A DNA stretch of 26,643 nt from assembly GCF_937874145.1 (NCBI RefSeq), contig NZ_CALNBI010000274.1, positions 1 to 26,643 of the forward strand. The letters run 5' to 3'. Within the stretch, counting starts at the first letter, position 1. Each line of letters begins with the position of its first letter. The notes under the pieces are model-generated. The model was given only the letters and a program-made list of their open reading frames with translations. It searched no databases and was not told the DNA's origin. This DNA is from an uncultured Chitinophaga sp. Lineage in GTDB: Bacteria > Bacteroidota > Bacteroidia > Chitinophagales > Chitinophagaceae. Made by a program: the position numbers and the translations under genes. Positions 1 through 6,995 of this stretch are shown here, piece by piece.

Positions 1-202
1 CCTTTTTCACCGCAGCCTGGCTAATTCCGGCCATGACCGTTCCGGTGATCGCCATTTCCCGGATGATCTCGTTGATGGCTTCCGGAAAGTCGCACGGCGT
101 ACCTGATACGCAGGCGCTGATCACGACCATCAGCAGCCCGATCGTGCGGACCTTCTGGAAGAAAGGAGGCGTCGGGGCGATCAGCCTTTCGGCTATTTTC
201 AT
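1..202 (-). CDS. Small membrane protein, 3' end outside window (partial)
   Basis: The reading frame starts at an ATG whose complement is at 200-202 and stays open to the left edge, so the C-terminus is missing. The visible part begins MKIAERLIAPTPPFF and holds two hydrophobic stretches, around IGLLMVVISACVSG and EMAITGTVMAGISQA, separated by a short charged segment. This suits a small holin-like or other integral membrane protein. It starts 27 nt after the stop of the preceding gene (230-988) on the same strand, so the two are probably one transcript. I recall small membrane proteins beside that family in Bacteroidetes genomes, but the function is unknown. The existence of the gene is likely; any lysis role is a guess. 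Confidence 0.55.
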   Translation of the reverse strand, partial: MKIAERLIAPTPPFFQKVRTIGLLMVVISACVSGTPCDFPEAINEIIREMAITGTVMAGISQAAVKK

Positions 203-229
203 ACGCTTCACTTTACGGGTTAAAAAAAA

Positions 230-988
230 TCACACCGCGCTGGAAACGAGCACCAGCGACAGGGCATTATACGCACCGTTGCGCAGGGGGTACGTGACGC
301 CGTTTACCTGCTGGAAGAACTCGATTCCGACAGCCAGGAAGAGCGGTTTGCTACTGACAGGGGGAACGGTTGCGGTGAGCGTCATGAGCGCAGTCGGATT
401 GGTGTCGATCGCAGTTTCGCCAGAAGAACCGAGATCCACGACGAAGGTTTCCGCCTCAAAATCAACCTCAACCCCGGCGACGTTGATCTTGTAGTGCGTG
501 GCGCCCGCCGGCGCAGCGATCATGTTCATCGGTACGAACGAAGGGATAGTCACGGACAGCTCGCCGGTTGCGCGATCAATTGACGAGGTGAAAGGTGCGT
601 ACAGGGTAGAGCCCAGGCGTCCGGACTGGTTGAACTCGAAGCCCTGCAACAGCTCAGCTTCCCCGTCGATGACATTCCGCTGGCCACGAGGGCTGGTTGC
701 ATCTGCGCGGATAACTTTCACGAACTCGCGGGTGAGGCGGCCGCTCATGTACGAATCGTTGATGCTCAGGAGGAGCGCGCGCAGCGAGGTGCGCAGCAGG
801 CGGCCTGCTTTGCCGGCGCGGCCGAACTCGGAGCCATTTTCACGGGTGCGGGCGAATGCAGGATCTGTTGCAATGCGGTTGCCATCGACACCGCCTTTTT
901 CGCGGGCAAGGTAGCCGGCTTTAGATTTGTAGAAGGTCACATTTCCGATAGTACCTTCTAAGGGCATGATGCCCTTTTGTTTTGCCAT
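230..988 (-). CDS. Conserved Bacteroidetes protein of unknown function (MAKQKG... family)
   Basis: The product is 252 residues. I start it at the ATG at 988 rather than at an upstream in-frame ATG (1048), because the family as I recall it begins MAKQKGIMPLEGTIGNVTFY. The N-terminal half (about 1-115) is basic and rich in Arg, Gly and Ala, with the family signature RTRENGSEFGRAGKAG near residues 48-63. The C-terminal half (about 120-252) is predicted beta-rich and Ig-like. There is no signal peptide and no membrane helix. The layout, a Gly/Arg-rich N-terminus followed by a beta domain, resembles DUF6266 proteins, which are also of unknown function; that comparison is inference. It lies next to a small membrane gene, a divergent HTH-like gene, an att-like site and a broken integrase, so it probably belongs to a mobile or phage-derived cassette. 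Confidence 0.8.
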   Translation of the reverse strand: MAKQKGIMPLEGTIGNVTFYKSKAGYLAREKGGVDGNRIATDPAFARTRENGSEFGRAGKAGRLLRTSLRALLLSINDSYMSGRLTREFVKVIRADATSPRGQRNVIDGEAELLQGFEFNQSGRLGSTLYAPFTSSIDRATGELSVTIPSFVPMNMIAAPAGATHYKINVAGVEVDFEAETFVVDLGSSGETAIDTNPTALMTLTATVPPVSSKPLFLAVGIEFFQQVNGVTYPLRNGAYNALSLVLVSSAV

Positions 989-1128
989 TAAAATTGGTTT
1001 AGTTCTAAATGGGGCGCTTTGCATAGCCGCGCCCATTGGGCTTTCCATCTGGCCAAGATGCAGTAGTTTTGCACTACAAGAACAAACCTACACCGGCATC
1101 CGATCATAGAAAAATTCACATTCCGAAA

Positions 1129-1344
1129 ATGCCGATTACGCACAGATTGGTCCCTCCCCGCATGGTAATCTTCGCCAGGGACATTCAAAACATTACCGGC
1201 CGGTCCGAGCGGACGGCACGGCTACTCCTTCAGCGGATTCGTAAAGCAAATGGGAAGAAGGCCGGGCAGTTTGTTTCCGTGGCGGAGTTCTGTCAATACA
1301 CCGCGTTACCGGAGGCCGAAGTCCGCGTGTACCTGGAGTATTAA
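1129..1344 (+). CDS. Small HTH-like protein of a conserved Bacteroidetes family
   Basis: The product is 71 residues, starting at the ATG at 1129 (MPITHRLVPPRMVIFARDIQ). The frame is open further upstream, but that extension has no protein-like character and runs towards the divergent gene. Residues about 17-40 (NITGRSERTARLLLQRIRKA) look like a helix-turn-helix, and the C-terminus (FVSVAEFCQYTALPEAEVRVYL) resembles a second helical DNA-binding or partner segment. I recall short proteins with the pattern RMVIFxxDxxNITGRxxRxAR in Bacteroidetes, annotated as hypothetical. It is divergent from the 252-residue gene, 140 nt away, so the two promoters probably face each other. It could regulate that cassette, but nothing here proves it. 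Confidence 0.65.
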   Translation: MPITHRLVPPRMVIFARDIQNITGRSERTARLLLQRIRKANGKKAGQFVSVAEFCQYTALPEAEVRVYLEY

Positions 1345-1405
1345 TGCAGCCGGTTTCAAGGCGGTATAAAGTAGGTATGATGTGCCTAAAATAATTTCCA
1401 CGCGG

Positions 1406-1439
1406 TTTGATCTACTTTGTAGTCCTTTTACTATCTTTG
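1406..1439 (+). promoter_or_regulatory. Candidate Bacteroidetes-type promoter
   Basis: TTTG at 1406-1409 and TATCTTTG at 1432-1439 match the -33 (TTTG) and -7 (TAnnTTTG) consensus, with a 22-nt spacer. A transcript from here would begin near 1446 and reach the strong terminator ending at 1600, giving an RNA of about 155 nt. No open frame of useful length lies between them, so the product would be non-coding or a leftover leader. The promoter call is tentative. Confidence 0.35.
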
Positions 1440-1540
1440 TAGGGACAGGATAGTTCTTTGTAAATCAATACATTGTGCGCTATTTGGAGTAGTCGCAAAA
1501 TCGTTGACATATTATCACAAAACCGACGAAACACAGGTCT

Positions 1541-1573
1541 GTGAAGCTTTATAGCTGGTCCCAGCGGGATCAC
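1541..1573 (+). other. Candidate att core resembling a tRNA 3' end
   Basis: The stretch TCCCAGCGGGATCAC (1559-1573) looks like the 3' half of a tRNA T-arm followed by an acceptor 3' strand, but no matching 5' tRNA half lies upstream. Elements using tyrosine integrases often enter tRNA 3' ends and leave such fragments. An integrase remnant begins about 200 nt downstream on the same side, with a tandem repeat between them, which is the usual order att core, arm sites, int. Alternatively, the segment can fold as RNA: GTGA (1541-1544) pairs with TCAC (1570-1573) around two small hairpins, AGC/GCT and TCCC/GGGA. Confidence 0.4.
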
Positions 1574-1600
1574 AAAGGTACGAGCAATCGTACCTTTTTT
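1574..1600 (+). terminator. Rho-independent terminator
   Basis: A perfect stem GGTACGA (1577-1583) / TCGTACC (1588-1594) closes a GCAA tetraloop. It is extended by three A-T pairs and followed by six T residues (1595-1600). It ends whatever is transcribed from the left, either the candidate small RNA or read-through past the HTH-like gene. Confidence 0.8.
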
Positions 1601-1672
1601 CGTTTTAATCTGTCCAGCAGCGCGGGATTCACGAAATAATCAGTACAAGTTTGTTCAAGGATGTTCCAAACG

Positions 1673-1696
1673 TTCGGTGACCTATTCGGTGACCTG
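1673..1696 (+). repeat. Tandem 12-bp repeat, possible integrase arm-type sites
   Basis: TTCGGTGACCTA is followed directly by TTCGGTGACCTG, giving two copies at a 12-bp period. A related, partly inverted element (CAGGTC, then TTAGGTCC) follows at about 1701-1719. The position between the att-like core and the integrase remnant suits arm-type binding sites of a tyrosine recombinase. The repeat is seen directly; the role is inferred. Confidence 0.55.
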
Positions 1697-1769
1697 CTAT
1701 CAGGTCGTAAATTAGGTCCCCTACTGGATGATCGATTCAGCAGTTTTAGGCATTTCGTAACCTAATAAC

Positions 1770-2260
1770 GTGAATGAGATGAAAGTAAATGAACATCTTT
1801 CCATTCTCTTCTTACTGGTGATGAAAAAATCGGATAAGCAAAACCGGGCACCTATTTGGGCCAGAATTACCATCGATGGCCTGCGCTCGGAAATTTCCCT
1901 CGCCCCAAATTACCAGACTGGAACATGTACGGAATGTCTTCCAGTTCGCCTGCTTCACAGGCTATTCTTTCAACGAATTATTGAAGTTAAAGCGGGAAAT
2001 GATATTTGTCGGGAACGATGGCAAACGTTGGGTGAAAATTCAACGTCAGAAAAACGGGTAATCCGGAATGCTTGCCGCTTCTGCCCGCCACTTGTAGCCG
2101 GAATTGTTTATTATTATGCAGAGGATCCATATTATCTCGTCAACGACGTCCTGTTACCTGTCAAATCCTATCCCAATTATAACGGTTACTTGAAAGAAGT
2201 GCAGGACTGCGCGGTATTTTCACCGAGCTCACTACGCACGTGGCCCGGTACCGAATTTAA
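1770..2260 (+). pseudogene. Broken tyrosine-type site-specific integrase
   Basis: Three fragments of one Bacteroidetes tyrosine recombinase appear in order but in three frames. About 1779-1905 encodes the N-terminal arm-binding start (MKVNEHLSILFLLVMKKSDK ... PIWARITIDGLRSEISLA). About 1909-2061, in the next frame, encodes the start of the catalytic domain (ITRLEHVRNVFQFACFTGYS ... DGKRWVKIQRQK), then stops. About 2076-2220 returns to the first frame (LPPL-like segment, YYYAEDPYYLVNDVLLPVKS). 2225-2257, in the third frame, has LTTHVAR, the HxxR box, before a stop at 2258. Most of the core-binding domain is deleted and the catalytic Tyr region is gone. Intact relatives run to roughly 400 residues. 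It cannot be functional. Confidence 0.85.
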
Positions 2261-2340
2261 CCACAAGAAAACATGCTCTGTTGCAGGCCTGTAAAAATAA
2301 AGTTAATTTACCTCTGCAAAAAGCGCTTAATTCACTTTCC

Positions 2341-3429
2341 ATGATACTACAGAGATTCTCCCGCAGCTTGCGTCCGGCATTGCTGCTGCTAGCCATGCTG
2401 CTAACGCTTTCCGCGGGCGCACAGCAAAAGTACACCGCGCCTGCCCTGAGCCAGGCAGACTCCTGGTCTATGATATTGGTGCCAGATCCGCAGACGTACA
2501 ACAAGTTCAGCCGCAACCAGCCGCTGTTTGAGCTGATGACTCAGTGGATAGCTGAAAACATCGATTTCCTGAAAATTAAACTGGTGCTCTGCACCGGAGA
2601 CCTGGTGGAACAGAATGAGTTCATCAACCCGGATGGAAAGGTGGGCAACCAGCCCAGTAAAAAACAATGGGAAGCCGCAGCCCGTGCATTCGGCCACCTG
2701 GATGCAAAGGTGCCTTACATTGCGGCAACAGGCAATCACGACTATGGGTATAGCAGCGCAGAAGTACGTATTACCCGATACAACGAATATTTTCCGGTAG
2801 ACAAAAACTTCCTAACGCAAAAAATGCTACGCGAAGTAACGCTCAACGGGCAGGACATTCCTACCATGGAAAACGCCGTGTTCGAATTCACTTCGCCGCA
2901 CGGAAAAAAGATGCTGGTGCTGAACCTGGAGTTCGCCCCGCGTGATACGGTGCTGGCGTGGGCGACCGGCGTGGTAAACCTTCCGAAGTATAACGACCAC
3001 TTTGTGATAGTGCTGACGCATTCCTACCTCAATGCCCAAAACGAGCATATTGTGACCGAGGGGTATAAATTGAAGGACCGTAATTACGGGGCGGCCATTT
3101 TTGAAAAGCTGATCAAGCCTTCCAAAAACATCCGCATGGTGTTTGGTGGTCACATCGGTGCGCCGGATAATCCCAAAGCACATATTGCCTTCCGAACGGA
3201 CCTAAACGCCGCCGGAAAAAAAGTGCACCAGATGGTGTTTAACGCGCAGGCGTTGGGCGGTGGCTGGTTCGGCAACGGCGGCGATGGGTGGCTCCGCATC
3301 CTTGAATTTACGGCTGCCAATACCGTAAAGGTGCGCACCTTTTCTCCCCTGTTTGCCATTTCTCCTATTACGCAACAGTTTGCGTGGAGAACTGAGGCAC
3401 ATGACCAGTTTGAGATACTTCTCGATTAA
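2341..3429 (+). CDS. Secreted calcineurin-like metallophosphoesterase
   Basis: The product is 362 residues. I start at the ATG at 2341 because it directly precedes a signal peptide (LRPALLLLAMLLTLSAGAQ); the longer in-frame start at 2281 adds a segment with no protein-like character. The metallophosphoesterase motifs come in order: DPQ at 49-51, GDLVEQN at 86-92, GNHD at 131-134, LTHS with H227, and GGHIG with H271. These supply the usual two-metal site. It should hydrolyse a phosphoester outside the cytoplasm; the substrate is unknown. It stands alone, after the integrase remnant and before a terminator at 3568. Confidence 0.88.
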   Translation: MILQRFSRSLRPALLLLAMLLTLSAGAQQKYTAPALSQADSWSMILVPDPQTYNKFSRNQPLFELMTQWIAENIDFLKIKLVLCTGDLVEQNEFINPDGKVGNQPSKKQWEAAARAFGHLDAKVPYIAATGNHDYGYSSAEVRITRYNEYFPVDKNFLTQKMLREVTLNGQDIPTMENAVFEFTSPHGKKMLVLNLEFAPRDTVLAWATGVVNLPKYNDHFVIVLTHSYLNAQNEHIVTEGYKLKDRNYGAAIFEKLIKPSKNIRMVFGGHIGAPDNPKAHIAFRTDLNAAGKKVHQMVFNAQALGGGWFGNGGDGWLRILEFTAANTVKVRTFSPLFAISPITQQFAWRTEAHDQFEILLD

Positions 3430-3567
3430 CGCTTGTTCTGGAATCGCCCGCATCGGGAGAATATTGGTTCATGTCGACCTGGCCCTTGAAGCCGTTTAAA
3501 AGCTTCTTGAGAATCATATTTTTGAGAATCAAGCGGAAGAAATCGCATTTTAAAAGAAATAAACCCT

Positions 3568-3611
3568 AAAAGCCGCGCAGATCGCATGATTGGCGCGGCT
3601 TTTCGTTTTTT
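3568..3611 (+). terminator. Rho-independent terminator after the phosphoesterase
   Basis: An 11-bp perfect stem, AAAAGCCGCGC (3568-3578) / GCGCGGCTTTT (3593-3603), with a 14-nt loop, is followed by TTTCG and a run of T. It lies 138 nt after the phosphoesterase stop. Confidence 0.8.
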
Positions 3612-4361
3612 TTCGGGTGTTGTGATGCCATGTTAATGCACTCCAAATGATGACATTTTCGTTGACATGTTTTTAATGTATCAAGTTAAATTCCTGGTGA
3701 TTCATGTGCTTTTTGAATCCCCTATTCTAACTGGAAAATGATGTAATACCCGTTAATGAATGCCGGATGAATTGCGCAAGTCTTCCAGGTTTCGAAAACT
3801 TCTAATCCTGCTCGAAATTACCGGTATTGCCGAATTCGTAAAAGTAGCGCCCCGCAACACACCGCACCATCCGTTGCCGGCGCACTCCCGCGAAATGGTT
3901 TATGCTGCCGGCCGGAGGGCAATCATACCACGGGAATAGCATCCTGCCATAACAGCCGGATTTTGTTGTATTATATTCACTATCAAATCTTAAGTAACCT
4001 CATGTGCACGGCAGTCCTTTCTTCCGCAAGGCAACGCCGTGGGCGGTACGCACGATTCCCCACATTTATACGCCCGTTCCCTGGTATCACATCCGGCACA
4101 TCTACACATCGTCTCCGCATCAAGTCCACGTGCTCCTTCCCCGCCCCGGCATCGCCGCTGCGGTCCTTTCCCGGGTTCTCTTCATATCGCCTGCATGATA
4201 TGGCCGTGTTGTTTGCCATTTCTTCCCACAAACTTTAAACTTAATCCGCGACAAAGAAATTCATGTTTATCCGGACGAAAAGTATCTGGTTAGGTATTTG
4301 CTTCATCGAAACTGGAAGGATTCTACTGATTTAAGTAATAGCGGCGCGTTTTGAGGCGCTG
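3612..4361. other. Long intergenic stretch with no recognisable gene
   Basis: About 750 nt separate the terminator from the promoter region of the next gene. Short open frames around 3963-4293 on both strands give Arg-, Pro- and Ser-rich products with no signal peptide, motif or family character. I see no tRNA, long repeat or insertion-sequence end. Base composition shifts from AT-rich (about 3610-3760) to GC-rich (about 3830-4200), so the stretch may be a decayed gene or a deletion scar, but nothing can be named. Confidence 0.4.
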
Positions 4362-4369
4362 TATTTTTG
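4362..4369 (+). promoter_or_regulatory. Candidate -7 box of the T9SS-secreted protein gene
   Basis: TATTTTTG matches TAnnTTTG and lies 56 nt before the ATG at 4426. No good TTTG -33 element sits at the expected distance, so this is tentative. Confidence 0.3.
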
Positions 4370-4425
4370 TTTGTCCCACCAATGTCCGTATCCTTTATTG
4401 AAAACCATGATTAACCTCTTCCTAT

Positions 4426-6894
4426 ATGAAAAAATGCTACACACTATTGCTGTTGCTTTGCACCGGCCAACTCTCCTATTCCCAGATCAGGATCTTCGTT
4501 ACAACGCCCGTAGGCGGGCAACATGTGCCCGGTGAGTTCTATTTGGCAGGCACCGTCCGGTGGTCTGCCGGGAACATCGTGTCGGTGACGGCCACAGCCG
4601 GCGGCGTCACCAGCAACATGAATATCAGCGTTTTGCCGAATTTCAGCGGAACGGTGTCGTTAGGGAACGCCGCGCCGGGCATCGTGCCGGTTAAAGTGTC
4701 AGCCAAAGACGTTCCGGGAAACGTTAAAGACACCGTCATCAACGTTTTCTTCGATCCGCCGCCGCGGGTGGTGATCGATTCTACCGTCACCAACGGCATT
4801 GCACGGCCCTGGTTGCGCATTAAGGCCCGCGGGATCGACAACGGCCCGGTGAAGGCGATCCGGGTGATGTTCGAAGGCAAACCCGTAGATTTTCCCGGTT
4901 CGTCGATCGACACATCGCTCGATGCGTCGGTCTTCAACAACTCCCAACTCATCATCGGCGCCGTAGACACGCTTGACCAGGTGAGTTACATTGACCTTTC
5001 CTACGTACTCCAGACCAGTAGCGGCTTCAAACTGGCTTACAGGGCGCCGCTGGGTTCAGAAATATTGGATTCCCGGCACGGAAAGATATTTGCGGTTTCT
5101 CCCGACAAACTACATCTTATCGATACGTTAACCAAGGCAATGGTCTCCCAACCGTTCCGGTCGTCGGGCGGTGTAATGGGCCTGCCTGCCTGGATCACTT
5201 CGCGCGGCGTTTATTTTAAAGACCTCAATTATTACGGGGAGCTGTTTGCCTGGAAACCCGGCAGCACGCCCGTAATGCTGGAAAATGCGACGAAACTGGC
5301 GGCATTTGGCGGCGATGCCGTGGCATGGACCGTAGATTACGGAGACACGCTATTCTACCAGGCCAATATCGACGCCCCCATTCAACAGGTGGCCACCGGT
5401 GTACAAGCGTTGTCTATCGACCGGGACGGTACGTTGTTTTATTCGCGGGATGCAGACCATACCCTCAACCGCTTCGCCAACGGCACGGCAGCGGTAATTT
5501 ACACCGATCCCATCAACAGCTGGGCCACTTATTGGATGGAGGCAGACCGAGGGCAAATCGCGTTTTGGGCACAAAACTCTGTAGGCGCCGAGCACCTGCG
5601 GCTGTACAACAACGGTTCGGCGCCGCTGGTCCAACGGGTAGACCATATGCTTTATTTCGGGCCGGAAAAAGCGGTAGTCGATAGTGGCCGCCTGGCCTGG
5701 ATGAACTACACCACCCTGGATCCGAAATGGCCCGTAGGTATGTACCTGAAGCTGCCCGGTGATACGCCGCGCGTTATTTACGACGCTTACCTGACCAACA
5801 GCGTTGGCCCGCTGGCGATAGACAAACGGAATGGCGTGCTGATCCGCGTGGGCAACAGGTACCTGATCGATTACGTGCCTGCCAAGGGCGGCAGGCGCAC
5901 GCTGGGGGCCGGTTGGACGAAATTCTACGACAACGACGGCAAGTGGTTCGTTTCCCAACGCAATGCGCTCTTCCGGCTCGATACCACGGCCAACAATAAC
6001 TTCGCCGCCGCCAACCGGACGGTGGCCGTACGCTATAAGACGCCGAAATATTTCAGCGCAAAAGAATTCGCATCGATGTACAGCGGCCCGGGCGATGGAT
6101 TGGGCAGATTGGAGGAAGTCGAGATCACACAGCGCCCGCGTTTCGGAAAGCTGTACCTGGCCAACGGCACGGCCGCGCCCGGCAGGCTCAAACGGTTCCA
6201 GCTGGATAGCCTTTACTACCTGCCCATCGTGGGGCAAGTGGGCGCCGATACCGTGCGGTGGCGCGGGCACAGCGGTACGGATTGGTCCAACATCGCCGCG
6301 CTCACGCTCATCACCTATCCCGAACTGCACTTCCCGCCGCGCATCGAAGGCCTGGATTCCAGTTATGCGGCAACGGTTACGACAGACAGGATCCGCATCC
6401 TCAACATGCCCATCAAACAATGGCGCACACAAACCATCGTTACGCTCGACGGTACCTCGCAGCTGGCTGTGGCGAAAGACAGTACGTTTACCATCCACCC
6501 CTCAGCTTACGCACCTGGCTATCATTACCTGCGCATCCAGTTCCGCCACCCGCTCGATTCCGTTTCTATGCAGGTGCGGTTCAGCGTGACGGCGCCGCTG
6601 GCCCAACCGCAGAGCCTGGCCCTCGCGCAGGATAAATTGCCGGAAACGCCGTCGCTCAAAGCCTATCCCAATCCATTCTCCGGCCAGCTCAACGTGCAGG
6701 GCTTGCAAGCAAACAGGCGTTACCGGCTTTCGTTGCACAATTCGACAGGTCAGGCCATGTCCAGCAGAATCGTGGAAGGCCAACAAACGGCCATCATCGC
6801 CGGTAGCACGCTGGCGCCGGGGATATATTTCCTTCGGATATTCGACGTGAAGCTGGGCAAAGAAGTTGAAGTACTGCAGGTAATAAAGATGTGA
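4426..6894 (+). CDS. Large secreted protein with T9SS C-terminal sorting domain
   Basis: The product is 822 residues. A clear signal peptide (MKKCYTLLLLLCTGQLSYSQ) is followed by Ig-like segments (about 21-190) rich in V, T and G. Next come repeated beta-strand blocks (about 195-555) such as GKIFAVSPDKLHLIDTL and GTLFYSRDADHTLNRFANGT, which look like blades of a propeller. A further beta domain follows (about 560-735). The last 80 residues (743-822) are a type A T9SS sorting domain: YPNPFSGQLNV, then LAPGIYFLRI, then VLQVIKM. The protein should cross the outer membrane through PorSS and be attached or released at the surface. I see no catalytic signature. It is monocistronic, with a hairpin right after the stop. 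Binding or structural roles are equally possible. Confidence 0.88.
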   Translation: MKKCYTLLLLLCTGQLSYSQIRIFVTTPVGGQHVPGEFYLAGTVRWSAGNIVSVTATAGGVTSNMNISVLPNFSGTVSLGNAAPGIVPVKVSAKDVPGNVKDTVINVFFDPPPRVVIDSTVTNGIARPWLRIKARGIDNGPVKAIRVMFEGKPVDFPGSSIDTSLDASVFNNSQLIIGAVDTLDQVSYIDLSYVLQTSSGFKLAYRAPLGSEILDSRHGKIFAVSPDKLHLIDTLTKAMVSQPFRSSGGVMGLPAWITSRGVYFKDLNYYGELFAWKPGSTPVMLENATKLAAFGGDAVAWTVDYGDTLFYQANIDAPIQQVATGVQALSIDRDGTLFYSRDADHTLNRFANGTAAVIYTDPINSWATYWMEADRGQIAFWAQNSVGAEHLRLYNNGSAPLVQRVDHMLYFGPEKAVVDSGRLAWMNYTTLDPKWPVGMYLKLPGDTPRVIYDAYLTNSVGPLAIDKRNGVLIRVGNRYLIDYVPAKGGRRTLGAGWTKFYDNDGKWFVSQRNALFRLDTTANNNFAAANRTVAVRYKTPKYFSAKEFASMYSGPGDGLGRLEEVEITQRPRFGKLYLANGTAAPGRLKRFQLDSLYYLPIVGQVGADTVRWRGHSGTDWSNIAALTLITYPELHFPPRIEGLDSSYAATVTTDRIRILNMPIKQWRTQTIVTLDGTSQLAVAKDSTFTIHPSAYAPGYHYLRIQFRHPLDSVSMQVRFSVTAPLAQPQSLALAQDKLPETPSLKAYPNPFSGQLNVQGLQANRRYRLSLHNSTGQAMSSRIVEGQQTAIIAGSTLAPGIYFLRIFDVKLGKEVEVLQVIKM

Positions 6895-6895
6895 G

Positions 6896-6930
6896 GCGCG
6901 TGGCGCAGACGATCTGCCTGAACGCGCTTT
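6896..6930 (+). terminator. Probable terminator hairpin after the T9SS gene
   Basis: The outer stem GCGCGT (6896-6901) / ACGCGC (6922-6927) encloses an inner stem GCAGA/TCTGC with a CGA loop. Only three T residues follow directly, so termination may be weak. It begins two nucleotides after the stop codon. Confidence 0.5.
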
Positions 6931-6940
6931 AATCAAAAAA

Positions 6941-6995
6941 ATCTATTTTTAATTATTACGATACCCGTTGAGCCAGCGTAAAATTAAAAATAGAT
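6941..6995 (+). promoter_or_regulatory. Long inverted repeat ending in the start codon of the AraC-type regulator
   Basis: The left arm ATCTATTTTTAATTATTACG (6941-6960) is complementary to the right arm CGTAAAATTAAAAATAGAT (6977-6995), with one unpaired base and a 16-nt loop. The right arm takes in the AT of the ATG at 6994. As RNA it would bury the ribosome landing zone of the regulator; as DNA it is a palindrome that a dimer could bind. The repeat is plain in the sequence; which role applies is open. Confidence 0.6.

Noticed and set aside
1500..1573. A complete tRNA gene ending at 1573
   Set aside because: No matching 5' acceptor strand, D-arm or anticodon arm exists upstream; only a 3'-end-like fragment is present.
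1673..1719. A short CRISPR-like array
   Set aside because: There are only two adjacent 12-bp copies with no spacers and no cas gene; integrase arm sites fit better.
1770..2294. An intact 174-residue protein on the plus strand
   Set aside because: It is an accidental joining of integrase fragments; the conserved catalytic segment in the middle lies in another frame, so the frame is part of a pseudogene.
3963..4293. Several short genes on both strands
   Set aside because: The products are low-complexity Arg/Pro/Ser-rich sequences without motifs, and they overlap each other in several frames.
5350..6498. A 382-residue minus-strand gene
   Set aside because: It lies wholly within the T9SS-secreted protein gene, whose signal peptide and sorting domain are clear; the minus frame has no domain character.
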